Shown: positions 1 to 5,256, counted from the stretch's first letter. The stretch is DNA of 5,256 nt from Candidatus Latescibacterota bacterium (GCA_030629295.1 DAOVPH010000121.1:1-5256); one strand, 5' to 3'. Translations and numbers: made by a program. Notes: generated from the sequence alone by a model not told the origin.

Positions 1-673
1 CGGAGACGGAGAAGCTCAAGGCAGTAGTTTCAGGATTTATCTCTACCACTTGAGCGCTGCACCATTTAGCTGTCCTGGGTATGTCGGCGGCGGGGTAAAC
101 CACTGCTGAGGTGCCGATCACCAGCATCAGATCGCAGCTTTGCGCTTCTTGCTGGGCGCGCTGCAGGGCCTCAGGCGGTATCAGCTCGCCGAAGAAGACC
201 ACATCTGGCTTGAGAATGCCGCCGCACTGACATTTAGGGGGCAAGCTCTCCAATTGAAGCTCTTCGGCCTTGAACTGCCTGCCGCATCTGGTGCAGGACA
301 GCCGTCGAGCGTTGCCGTGGAACTCTATCACATCTGTATTCCCCGCCTCCTGATGGAGCCCGTCGATGTTTTGGGTTATAATGGAGCTGAGGTGGCCCAT
401 CTTTTCCAATTTCGCCAAGGCACGGTGTCCGGGGTTAGGCCGGGCGCGAAGAATGGCCTCTCCCATCTCTTTCAGCAGTATCCAGGACTTTGCCGGGTTA
501 GCCCGGAAGGCGTCGATCTGGATATACTCCTCAGGGTCGTATTTCTCCCACAGACCTCCTTTTCCCCGGAATGGGGCTATGCCGCTCTCCACCGACATCC
601 CTGCCCCGGTGAGGGCTACCACCTTTCGGGCGGTTTTTATCTTTGCGGCTGTTTTTCTAACGAGCTCTCGCAC
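1..673 (-). CDS. cobB: Sir2/CobB-family NAD-dependent protein deacylase (sirtuin), C-terminus cut by window edge
   Basis: Sirtuins remove acyl groups from protein lysines in the cytoplasm, consuming NAD+ and yielding nicotinamide and O-acyl-ADP-ribose. Reading leftward from GTG at 673 gives 224 open codons that run off the window. Visible family motifs: GAGMSVESGI (residues 23-32) followed by FRG and GGLW; TQNIDGLH (100-107) of the NAD pocket; FHG with catalytic His119; zinc cysteines C127/C130 and C148/C150 (CxxC, then CxC); FGE (161-163); GTSAVVYPAA (187-196); and INPE. Sirtuins of this type are near 245 residues, so roughly 20-25 are missing. I chose GTG because AAGGA lies about 8 nt upstream and the GAG motif then starts at the usual residue 23. 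TTG at 706 is an in-frame alternative, and a TAG closes the frame just above it. Oddities: the usual Pro of SGIP is Ala33, and the Tyr-x-x-Arg pair of desuccinylating sirtuins is absent (Leu67, Met70), so deacetylation is the likelier activity (inference). The symbol reflects family only. Confidence 0.93.
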   Translation of the reverse strand, partial: MRELVRKTAAKIKTARKVVALTGAGMSVESGIAPFRGKGGLWEKYDPEEYIQIDAFRANPAKSWILLKEMGEAILRARPNPGHRALAKLEKMGHLSSIITQNIDGLHQEAGNTDVIEFHGNARRLSCTRCGRQFKAEELQLESLPPKCQCGGILKPDVVFFGELIPPEALQRAQQEAQSCDLMLVIGTSAVVYPAADIPRTAKWCSAQVVEINPETTALSFSVS

Positions 674-761
674 GGCTATTTTCCTTTTGGTGGAGAAGAA
701 GCCCAACGAAAAAGATTCCTATTGGAGAAACCACTCATAGGTCAATTAAGAACTGGCTCTT

Positions 762-792
762 GACGAATTTACCGTCTCGGACTTAATTCGTC
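762..792. repeat. 8-bp inverted repeat upstream of the sirtuin gene
   Basis: GACGAATT (762-769) and AATTCGTC (785-792) are perfect inverted copies separated by 15 bases. The dyad lies between the proposed sirtuin promoter and its start codon. It could be a repressor operator or a leader hairpin. No known regulator site was recognised, and an 8-bp dyad in this length of DNA can arise by chance. Confidence 0.35.
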
Positions 793-814
793 TAATGGTA
801 GAGGTTCATTTGAA

Positions 815-843
815 AATATAACAACGGGGAGCCAAAAAAGCAA
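815..843 (-). promoter_or_regulatory. Possible sigma-70-type promoter for the sirtuin gene
   Basis: Read on the minus strand, TTGCTT (843-838) and TATATT (820-815) are separated by 17 bases. The -10 matches consensus at 5 of 6 positions and the -35 at 3 of 6. Transcription would begin near 808, giving a leader of about 135 nt. It lies just after the leftward terminator at 878-910, a sensible place for a new unit to start. A weaker alternative is TTGACC at 745-740, which has no good -10. Confidence 0.35.
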
Positions 844-870
844 CGGTTTTATCTGTTCCCCAAAAGGGGT

Positions 871-910
871 AAAGAAAAAGCGATGCCTGTCTGAGACGGC
901 GGCATCGCTT
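871..910 (-). terminator. Intrinsic terminator, strongest on the minus strand, possibly bidirectional
   Basis: Perfect 10-bp arms AAGCGATGCC (878-887) and GGCATCGCTT (901-910) enclose a 13-base loop. On the minus strand the stem is followed by TTTTTCTTT (879-871), a good U-tract. On the plus strand it is followed only by CTTTT (911-915), so rightward termination would be weaker. The stem begins 18 bases after the stop of the 39-codon minus-strand ORF, which implies leftward transcription enters here from the right. It would also insulate the sirtuin promoter. Confidence 0.75.
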
Positions 911-928
911 CTTTTGCAAAGGAGCAAT

Positions 929-1048
929 TCAGCTACTTCTATTCTTCAACGGGTTCGGTATCCCGTCCTGGTTATGGAATCTTATCATGTTGAAGGTGGT
1001 TACAGTAGTTTCAGCCATATCCACCACATAATCCTGGTTCCAAGGCAT
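929..1048 (-). CDS. Possible small protein of 39 residues, unknown function
   Basis: Reading leftward from ATG at 1048 gives 39 codons and a TGA at 929-931. The peptide begins MPWNQDYVVD and ends GIPNPLKNRSS. It has no cysteine, no membrane segment and no signal peptide, and I do not recognise it. In favour: natural-looking composition and a strong leftward terminator 18 bases after the stop. Against: no Shine-Dalgarno sequence before the ATG (TTG at 1054 is an in-frame alternative), an in-frame TGA just upstream, and a weak promoter at best. It could be a real small protein, the tail of a decayed gene, or chance. Its 5' end overlaps the proposed plus-strand structured RNA on the opposite strand. 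Confidence 0.3.
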   Translation of the reverse strand: MPWNQDYVVDMAETTVTTFNMIRFHNQDGIPNPLKNRSS

Positions 1049-1072
1049 AGAAATCAATTTTCATGCTAGCTT

Positions 1073-1322
1073 TGGAAAGTTCAATAAATTGGACTCCACC
1101 CTTGACCCAATTTATTGGGTTTTCCAGCCGTAGCGAGGGGAATTCATTCCCTCGCTGTGGTGAGAGAAGTCATCAACACGGACGGAAGAGACTGTTCAAC
1201 ATCATTCACTTAGGAATAGATCGGGAAAAAAGAAACACAAAGGTGACTGAGATTAGTTAGACAGGGAGATCTCTATCCTGCTATTTCCAGCGTCAGCACC
1301 ACCCATTTGGTGCTGGCTTTTT
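1073..1322 (+). ncRNA. Candidate structured small RNA of unknown class
   Basis: Two hairpins abut. Hairpin 1 has 20-bp arms at 1073-1092 and 1107-1126 with a 14-base loop. Hairpin 2 has 12-bp arms at 1128-1139 and 1149-1160 with a 9-base loop. In hairpin 1, 17 pairs are Watson-Crick and three (1079/1120, 1080/1119, 1081/1118) are G-U. In hairpin 2, ten are Watson-Crick and two (1130/1158, 1131/1157) are G-U. On the minus strand all five would be A-C mismatches, so the plus strand is the likely RNA. Weaker possible helices are 1168-1174 with 1242-1248, and 1262-1266 with 1276-1280. The region ends in an intrinsic terminator at 1294-1322, and a separate promoter for the next gene follows. No motif of RNase P RNA, tmRNA, T-box, SAM, TPP, cobalamin, glycine or c-di-GMP RNA was recognised. 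The 5' end is uncertain: CATAAT at 1027-1032 is a possible -10 with no good -35. A mobile palindrome is the alternative. Confidence 0.45.
1292..1322 (+). terminator. Intrinsic terminator, rightward
   Basis: CAGCACCA (1294-1301) and TGGTGCTG (1308-1315) form a perfect 8-bp stem with loop CCCATT. It is extended by a T-G and a G-C pair at its base and followed by TTTTT (1318-1322). On the minus strand no U-tract follows, so it acts rightward only. No rightward protein gene of normal size precedes it in the window, which is the main reason to suspect an RNA gene upstream. It also shields the rhamnosidase promoter from read-through. Confidence 0.85.
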
Positions 1323-1326
1323 CATA

Positions 1327-1355
1327 TTGACAATCCCCTACCGATATGATACATT
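1327..1355 (+). promoter_or_regulatory. Sigma-70-type promoter of the rhamnosidase gene, with extended -10
   Basis: A perfect TTGACA (1327-1332) is followed, after exactly 17 bases, by TACATT (1350-1355), which matches the -10 consensus at 4 of 6 positions. TG at 1347-1348 in the TGn position forms an extended -10. Transcription would begin near 1362, leaving a leader of about 65 nt before the ATG at 1428. It lies 5 bases after the preceding terminator's T-run. No obvious operator dyad was seen in the leader. Confidence 0.7.
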
Positions 1356-1427
1356 AACGCAAATGAGATAGTACAAACACCCATCTTCGGAAATCTTCAA
1401 TCTATCTAATGAAGACGAGGAGGTCTT

Positions 1428-3872
1428 ATGAACTGGCAAGCCAAATGGATATGGTGCGGTGGAGAGGCAAGTCCCAAGAATTTCTATCTTTATCTCCGCA
1501 AGGGAATGACAATAACCAAACAGGTCAAATCGGCCGTAGTGCATGTGACCGCCGACAGCCGCTACAAGCTTTACCTCAATGGGCAATACTTAGGCAGAGG
1601 CCCGGCCCGCTGCGATCCTCGCTGGCAGTCGTATGACACCTACGATGTGACAGCCCATCTCAAACAGGGCAAGAATGTCTTTGCCGCACTGGTGCACCAC
1701 TATGGAACCGGCACCTTCAGCTATATCCCCGGCCGGGGCGGATTCCTCTTCCAGGCCCAGATCGAATATGGCGATGGAGCCGCCGAGGTAGTGAAAAGCG
1801 ACCCCTCCTGGCGAGTGCTGCCGGCAAAGCCCTGGGGATTTGTGGAGAGCGGTTCGTGGCAGCCTGGGGTACCCAAAGCATCTCTCCAATTGGGCTTTCA
1901 GGAAGTCTACGACGCCCGCCAGGAGATTTTAGACTGGAACCAAGCGGAGTTCGACGACAGCCAGTGGCGAGAAGCAGTGGCCATTGAACCTCTCCAATTT
2001 ATCCCCTGGAGGAGTCTGATTCCCCGAGAGATACCGCCGCTTCGAGAAGAGCCAATTTTAGCTCAAGCACTGGTGGAAACAGGTGTTGTCCCGGAGAAGA
2101 AATATCCCGGCGACCGGCACAGAATCGCCGAGGCTATCGCCGAAGAAGAACACCAACCAGACAAAGGGATGATTGAGAATCCCCAGGTTATGTTCCAGGA
2201 TGACGAAGCCTGGGCAGTAATCTATCCTCCAAAAACAGGCCAGGCGGTCTACCTCACCATCGACTTCGGAGCTGAGGTGTGTGGTTTTCCCAGAGTGGAA
2301 GTAGAAGGAGCGGCCGGATGCGCCCTGGATGTCGGCTACGGCGAACGCCTGCTGAAAGGAAGGGTTATGCCTGTTTCGGATATCCATCCCGACTCCGAGT
2401 ACGCCACCAATCTCCGCTATGCCGATCGGTATATCCTGCGGGATGGCCGCCAGGTGTGGGAAAACGGTTTTGGGCTGAGGGGATTCCGCTACCTGCAGAT
2501 CACAATTCATAACCTTCGGGGTCCTCTGAAACTCTACCGTGTGGGGTTGAACTCCTGTAGCTATCCTGTGGACCAATTGGGGGCTTTTGAATGTTCTGAT
2601 TCCCTGTTGAACCGCATCTGGGGGGTTGGTTGCCGAACGCTTCAGCTCTGTATGCACGACGGCTACGAAGACTGTCCCTGGCGAGAGCAGGCGCAGTGGT
2701 GCGGTGACGCCCATGTGGAGGCCCGCATCAACTACTACGCCTTCGGAGACGCCAGACTCACCGCTCAGTGGCTGCGACAGATGGCGCAATCCCAGCGGGC
2801 AGATGGCCTGACCCGCTCGCTTTTCCCCGCCTTTGTCGATTGGGCCAACCCCGACTACTCGCTTCTGTGGGTTATCTCTATTTGGGATTATTACCTCTGG
2901 ACCGGCGAGGAGAGGCTGCCTAAGGAGCTCTATCCCAATGTAGTAAAACTGATCGACTGGTGCGAGCGGATGGTTGACTCCGATGGGCTCATCTTTATGC
3001 CCTCTGATCTGCCCGAACAGGGTTTCATCGACTGGGCCGATGTGGCTAAACGGGGCCGGGTTACTGCCCTGAACTGCTTCTACTGCGGAGCCCTGGAGGT
3101 GGTTTCCAAGCTTGCCGCTCTCAATGGAGACGAAGAGAGTGAAGAGAAGTTTCGCCGGATCCACCAGCGAGTGGCCGAGGCGGTCAACCGACACCTCTGG
3201 TCCGAAGAGAAAGGGGTTTACCTGGATTGTGGGGAAAGCAACCGCATCAGCCAACATGCCAACTTCACCGCTCTCTGCTACGGAATTTGCCTGCCGGAGA
3301 GGTGGAGGCAGGTTATCTCTTATGTTCTTGATCCCGATAATAAGCCGGTTGAGGCCCAGTTCTATTTTCTCCATTTTGGATTTACTCCCCTGTTTGAGAC
3401 CGACCCCAAGGCAGCCCTTGACCTTATTCGCACCCGCTGGGGAGATATGCTGAATCAAGGTGCCACCACCTTCTGGGAGACCCGTACCTCCGGTACAGGG
3501 GAGGAATTGGAGAGTCTCTGCCACGGCTGGTCGGCCACGCCGACCTACCATCTCTCTGCCGAGGTTCTGGGGGTAAAACCAACCGAGCCGGGATTCAAGA
3601 GGTTTTCAGTCGCCCCTAAGTTAGGCGATCTGGAGTGGGCTAAGGGGAAGGTACCCACTCCCAAGGGGCAGATCGAAGTCTCCTGGCAGAAGGATGAAGA
3701 TAAATTCAAACTGGAGATGACGGTGCCGACAGGATGTGAGACCGAGATAACTTTGCCCGAACTTGGTTTTAGCAGACCAGTGCTCAGTGTAGACGGAAAG
3801 ATGGAAACCTTAGAGACAGTCGTTGTAGGAGAGGGGAAACATGTTCTGGAAATGAGAGATGAAAAGAGGTGA
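1428..3872 (+). CDS. GH78-family alpha-L-rhamnosidase, cytoplasmic
   Basis: It hydrolyses terminal alpha-L-rhamnose from oligosaccharides or glycosides such as pectin fragments, plant flavonoids or polysaccharide repeats, with inversion as in family GH78. The 814 residues show the usual order: an opening WQAKWIW, an N-terminal beta-sandwich (about 30-200, with YKLYLNGQYLGRGP), a second beta domain (about 265-375), the (alpha/alpha)6 barrel (about 385-715), and a C-terminal beta domain (about 717-800). The barrel carries EDCPWREQAQWCGDA. By comparison with characterised GH78 enzymes, Asp415, Glu420 and Asp427 match the acidic active-site residues and Glu684 in TTFWE matches the general base, followed by SLCHGWSATP (696-705). 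There is no signal peptide, so it probably acts on imported substrate. AGGAGGT (1418-1424) is only 3 bases from the ATG, rather tight; a TGA at 1410 excludes a longer in-frame start. It is co-directional with the esterase 309 bases downstream. Substrate and linkage cannot be read from the sequence. Confidence 0.95.
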   Translation: MNWQAKWIWCGGEASPKNFYLYLRKGMTITKQVKSAVVHVTADSRYKLYLNGQYLGRGPARCDPRWQSYDTYDVTAHLKQGKNVFAALVHHYGTGTFSYIPGRGGFLFQAQIEYGDGAAEVVKSDPSWRVLPAKPWGFVESGSWQPGVPKASLQLGFQEVYDARQEILDWNQAEFDDSQWREAVAIEPLQFIPWRSLIPREIPPLREEPILAQALVETGVVPEKKYPGDRHRIAEAIAEEEHQPDKGMIENPQVMFQDDEAWAVIYPPKTGQAVYLTIDFGAEVCGFPRVEVEGAAGCALDVGYGERLLKGRVMPVSDIHPDSEYATNLRYADRYILRDGRQVWENGFGLRGFRYLQITIHNLRGPLKLYRVGLNSCSYPVDQLGAFECSDSLLNRIWGVGCRTLQLCMHDGYEDCPWREQAQWCGDAHVEARINYYAFGDARLTAQWLRQMAQSQRADGLTRSLFPAFVDWANPDYSLLWVISIWDYYLWTGEERLPKELYPNVVKLIDWCERMVDSDGLIFMPSDLPEQGFIDWADVAKRGRVTALNCFYCGALEVVSKLAALNGDEESEEKFRRIHQRVAEAVNRHLWSEEKGVYLDCGESNRISQHANFTALCYGICLPERWRQVISYVLDPDNKPVEAQFYFLHFGFTPLFETDPKAALDLIRTRWGDMLNQGATTFWETRTSGTGEELESLCHGWSATPTYHLSAEVLGVKPTEPGFKRFSVAPKLGDLEWAKGKVPTPKGQIEVSWQKDEDKFKLEMTVPTGCETEITLPELGFSRPVLSVDGKMETLETVVVGEGKHVLEMRDEKR

Positions 3873-3896
3873 AAATGATCCGCTCGTAAACGCCCA

Positions 3897-3991
3897 TGCC
3901 GGCAGGGCTGGCACCACGAAGGATGAAAAAGCCCAGTTTCTGCTCAAAGGCCCGTCCCCGGGCCGTCTGGGCCCACCCGAGGACGGGTGGG
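3897..3991. repeat. Cluster of GC-rich hairpins after the rhamnosidase gene
   Basis: Three hairpins sit close together. TGCCGGC (3897-3903) pairs with GCTGGCA (3907-3913), including one G-U pair on the plus strand. GGCCCG (3949-3954) pairs with CGGGCC (3959-3964). CCCACCCG (3972-3979) pairs with CGGGTGGG (3984-3991) around an AGGA loop. GCCCAG (3931-3936) can also pair with CTGGGC (3967-3972), enclosing the middle hairpin. None is followed by a U-tract, so this is not a standard intrinsic terminator. It may protect the 3' end of the rhamnosidase mRNA, or be a REP-like interspersed repeat. The block is GC-rich compared with the AT-rich DNA just after it. Plus-strand ORF 3859-4140 across it looks spurious. 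Confidence 0.5.
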
Positions 3992-4044
3992 TGAGCATCT
4001 ATTGCTGCTATTTTCGGAGCAAAAAGTCTCCACCATTGGTTTTT

Positions 4045-4133
4045 AACGCAAAGTCGCAAAGAAAGAAGATGCTTTTCAATAATCAGATAATTATGTCTCT
4101 TATTTTTTCTCTGCGTCTTGGCGTCTCTGCGTC
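4045..4133. repeat. MITE-like intergenic palindrome built of 8-nt units
   Basis: The left arm ACGCAAAGTCGCAAAGA (4046-4062) matches the inverse of the right arm TCTTGGCGTCTCTGCGT (4116-4132) at 14 of 17 positions. Each arm is itself a tandem of 8-nt units: ACGCAAAG then TCGCAAAG on the left, and CTGCGTCT, TGGCGTCT, CTGCGTCA on the right. The 53 bases between are AT-rich. I recall such 'aacgcaaagacgcaaag' palindromes as dispersed intergenic repeats in many environmental bacteria, where they are mistranslated into short hypothetical proteins with segments like NAKSQRKK. No target-site duplication was identified. It separates the two catabolic genes. Confidence 0.65.
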
Positions 4134-4162
4134 AGGTTGAAATCCTTCAAATGGCCAACCTG
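4133..4162. promoter_or_regulatory. 7-bp dyad just before the hydrolase ribosome binding site
   Basis: CAGGTTG (4133-4139) and CAACCTG (4156-4162) are perfect inverted copies separated by 16 bases. An alternative inner hairpin pairs TTGAA (4137-4141) with TTCAA (4146-4150). The right arm ends 5 bases before AGGAGG at 4168. It could be an operator or a leader hairpin near the translation start, or the edge of the preceding repeat, whose right arm it abuts. No convincing promoter was found here: GATAAT at 4086-4091 lacks a -35. Confidence 0.35.
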
Positions 4163-4181
4163 CAATTAGGAGGTATGCTCG

Positions 4182-5255
4182 ATGTCTGGTGCATTCGACT
4201 ACAGGAAACATATTGATGACCTATATCAATCCGTGCCCCACGAATTTGGGTTCCAGGCAGAATCATACGACGAGTTCAAAACGTGGCAGATAGCCTTTCG
4301 GGTGCGTTTGAGAGAGATTCTGGGATTGCCCAATATGGAAACCGACCTTCGTGATCATCAGCCGGAGGCCCGCCAGGTAAATGTAACCGATCTAGGAGAT
4401 TACGTTCGTGAGAAATGGGTGCTCACAGTAGAGCCGGACGTGCCCCTGCCGTTCTGGCTGCTGAAGCCCAAGGAAATAGCGGGGAACCTGCCGCTGGTGC
4501 TAACGTCCCACGGGCATAACCGGCCTGAGATTTATTTGGGGATTGCGCAGAACGAGCAAGAGGCTGCAGCCATTGCAGAAGGCGATCGGGATATCGCTGT
4601 GCAGGCCGTCCGTGAAGGGTACATTACAATCTTACCGACTGCGCGTGCATTCGGAGAAACCGTATACAACCCCAAAGGCGAGCTGGACAAGATCCAATCC
4701 TGTCGGGAAGAGCTTCTGCACGGCTTGTTGGTGGGCCGAACCGCCATTGGCGAGCGCGTGTGGGACATCTCCCGATTGCTCGATTGGGCCTTCAGCCGTC
4801 CCGATGTGGACCAGACCCGCATTGCCATTACCGGAAATTCCGGAGGGGGGACCATCTCTCTTTTCGCAGCGGCTTGCGACGAGCGCATTACGGTCGCTGT
4901 TCCCAGTTGCTACTTCTGTACGTTTCAAGGAAGCATTGGGACCATTGAACACTGCCACTGCAACTACATCCCGGGCATGTTGCGATTAGGTGAGATGTAC
5001 GATGTGGCCGGTCTGATCGCTCCCCGACCGTTTTGTGCAATTGCCGGGAAGGACGACGAGATCTTTCCCATCGCTTCCGTCCGTAAGGCTTTTGGTAAAC
5101 TTCGAGAAGTCTACAAGGTGGCCGGCGCTGAGGATCACTGTGAATTGTTTGTGGGCGAAGGAGGCCATCGCTATTATCGTCAGGGGGCCTGGCCCTTTAT
5201 TCGAAAGTGGTTCAAGGTGGAATGGTCCGAAACCTGTGGAAATCCCAAAAAATAA
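4182..5255 (+). CDS. Alpha/beta-hydrolase-fold carboxylesterase (putative acyl or acetyl esterase)
   Basis: A serine hydrolase, probably cleaving carboxylic esters in the cytoplasm. The 357 residues carry an alpha-helical lead-in (about 1-75), a beta strand with LTSHGHN (107-113) that supplies the oxyanion region, and a nucleophile elbow GNSGGG with Ser220. The segment CNYIPGMLRLGEMYDVAGLIAPRP (258 onward, broken here as CNYIPGMLRL and VAGLIAPRP) is typical of a bacterial hydrolase group I recall near glycan genes. AGKDDEIFP places the catalytic acid at Asp292, and GEGGHRYY gives His329. No signal peptide or membrane segment was seen. AGGAGG (4168-4173) lies 8 bases before the ATG, a good ribosome binding site. 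The TAA is at 5253-5255, one base from the window end. It may be co-transcribed with the rhamnosidase, but a repeat-filled 309-base gap leaves that open. Removing acetyl groups from rhamnose-containing glycans is a reasonable guess; other ester, lactone or thioester substrates are equally possible. Confidence 0.88.
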   Translation: MSGAFDYRKHIDDLYQSVPHEFGFQAESYDEFKTWQIAFRVRLREILGLPNMETDLRDHQPEARQVNVTDLGDYVREKWVLTVEPDVPLPFWLLKPKEIAGNLPLVLTSHGHNRPEIYLGIAQNEQEAAAIAEGDRDIAVQAVREGYITILPTARAFGETVYNPKGELDKIQSCREELLHGLLVGRTAIGERVWDISRLLDWAFSRPDVDQTRIAITGNSGGGTISLFAAACDERITVAVPSCYFCTFQGSIGTIEHCHCNYIPGMLRLGEMYDVAGLIAPRPFCAIAGKDDEIFPIASVRKAFGKLREVYKVAGAEDHCELFVGEGGHRYYRQGAWPFIRKWFKVEWSETCGNPKK

Positions 5256-5256
5256 A

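Noticed and set aside
140..763. A 207-codon plus-strand ORF at the left end (and a 124-codon ORF at 366-740)
   Set aside because: They lie opposite a clear sirtuin reading frame on the minus strand, show no family motifs, and are its shadows.
786..820. A tRNA-like D-arm string (TCTAATGGTAGAGG)
   Set aside because: No acceptor stem, anticodon arm or T-loop (TTCGA) can be placed around it.
858..869. CCCCAAAAGGGG mini-hairpin
   Set aside because: Only 4 bp with a 4-base loop and no U-tract; too short to call.
1063..1260. A 65-codon plus-strand ORF
   Set aside because: It runs through both long hairpins of the candidate RNA, has no ribosome binding site, and its sequence looks random.
1073..1322. 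A riboswitch or T-box leader for the rhamnosidase
   Set aside because: No conserved core of known classes was found, and a better promoter lies after the terminator, so a separate RNA is the simpler reading.
2058..3551. A 497-codon minus-strand ORF inside the rhamnosidase gene
   Set aside because: It is antisense to a gene with intact GH78 active-site motifs; long antisense frames are expected from codon bias, and its sequence shows no recognisable domain.
3859..4140. A 93-codon plus-strand ORF overlapping the end of the rhamnosidase, and minus-strand ORFs at 3784-4059 and 3810-3998
   Set aside because: These translate the hairpin cluster and the 8-nt repeat; segments such as NAKSQRKK come from the repeat itself.
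4543..4989. Overlapping ORFs on both strands within the hydrolase gene
   Set aside because: They are shadows of a frame that carries the GNSGGG, KDDE and GGH motifs.

Overview
The window reads as ordinary bacterial chromosome of moderate GC. It has Shine-Dalgarno sites, a sigma-70-type promoter and hairpin-plus-U-tract terminators, which argues against an archaeal source. The genes do not fix a phylum: sirtuins, GH78 rhamnosidases and this type of alpha/beta hydrolase occur in many bacteria. The 8-nt-periodic intergenic repeat near 4045-4133 resembles one I recall from many environmental genomes.

Layout: (1) 673 to 1, minus strand: the first 224 codons of a Sir2/CobB-family NAD-dependent protein deacylase, whose C-terminus runs off the left edge. 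A weak promoter and an 8-bp dyad precede it. (2) 674-1427: a 754-base stretch with no gene of ordinary size. It holds a terminator that works best leftward (878-910), a possible 39-codon minus-strand ORF ending just before it, and a plus-strand region with two abutting hairpins (1073-1126 and 1128-1160) plus a clean rightward terminator (1294-1322). Every non-Watson-Crick position in the two stems is a G-U pair only if the plus strand is the RNA, so I propose an independent structured small RNA. A good promoter follows at once (TTGACA, 17-bp spacer, TGaTACATT). (3) 1428-3872, plus strand: a complete cytoplasmic GH78-type alpha-L-rhamnosidase. (4) 3873-4181: a 309-base gap with a cluster of GC-rich hairpins, then a palindromic, 8-nt-periodic repeat that looks like a MITE-type insertion, then a small dyad just before a strong ribosome binding site. 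(5) 4182-5255, plus strand: a complete alpha/beta hydrolase (probable carboxylesterase) with Ser-Asp-His residues visible.

The rhamnosidase and hydrolase point the same way. They probably form a small glycan-use module: the rhamnosidase would remove terminal L-rhamnose from imported oligosaccharides or plant glycosides, and the hydrolase could remove acyl groups that block such substrates. That link is inferred from proximity and family. The sirtuin faces away and is probably unrelated. The most interesting unexplained item is the candidate small RNA at about 1040-1322.
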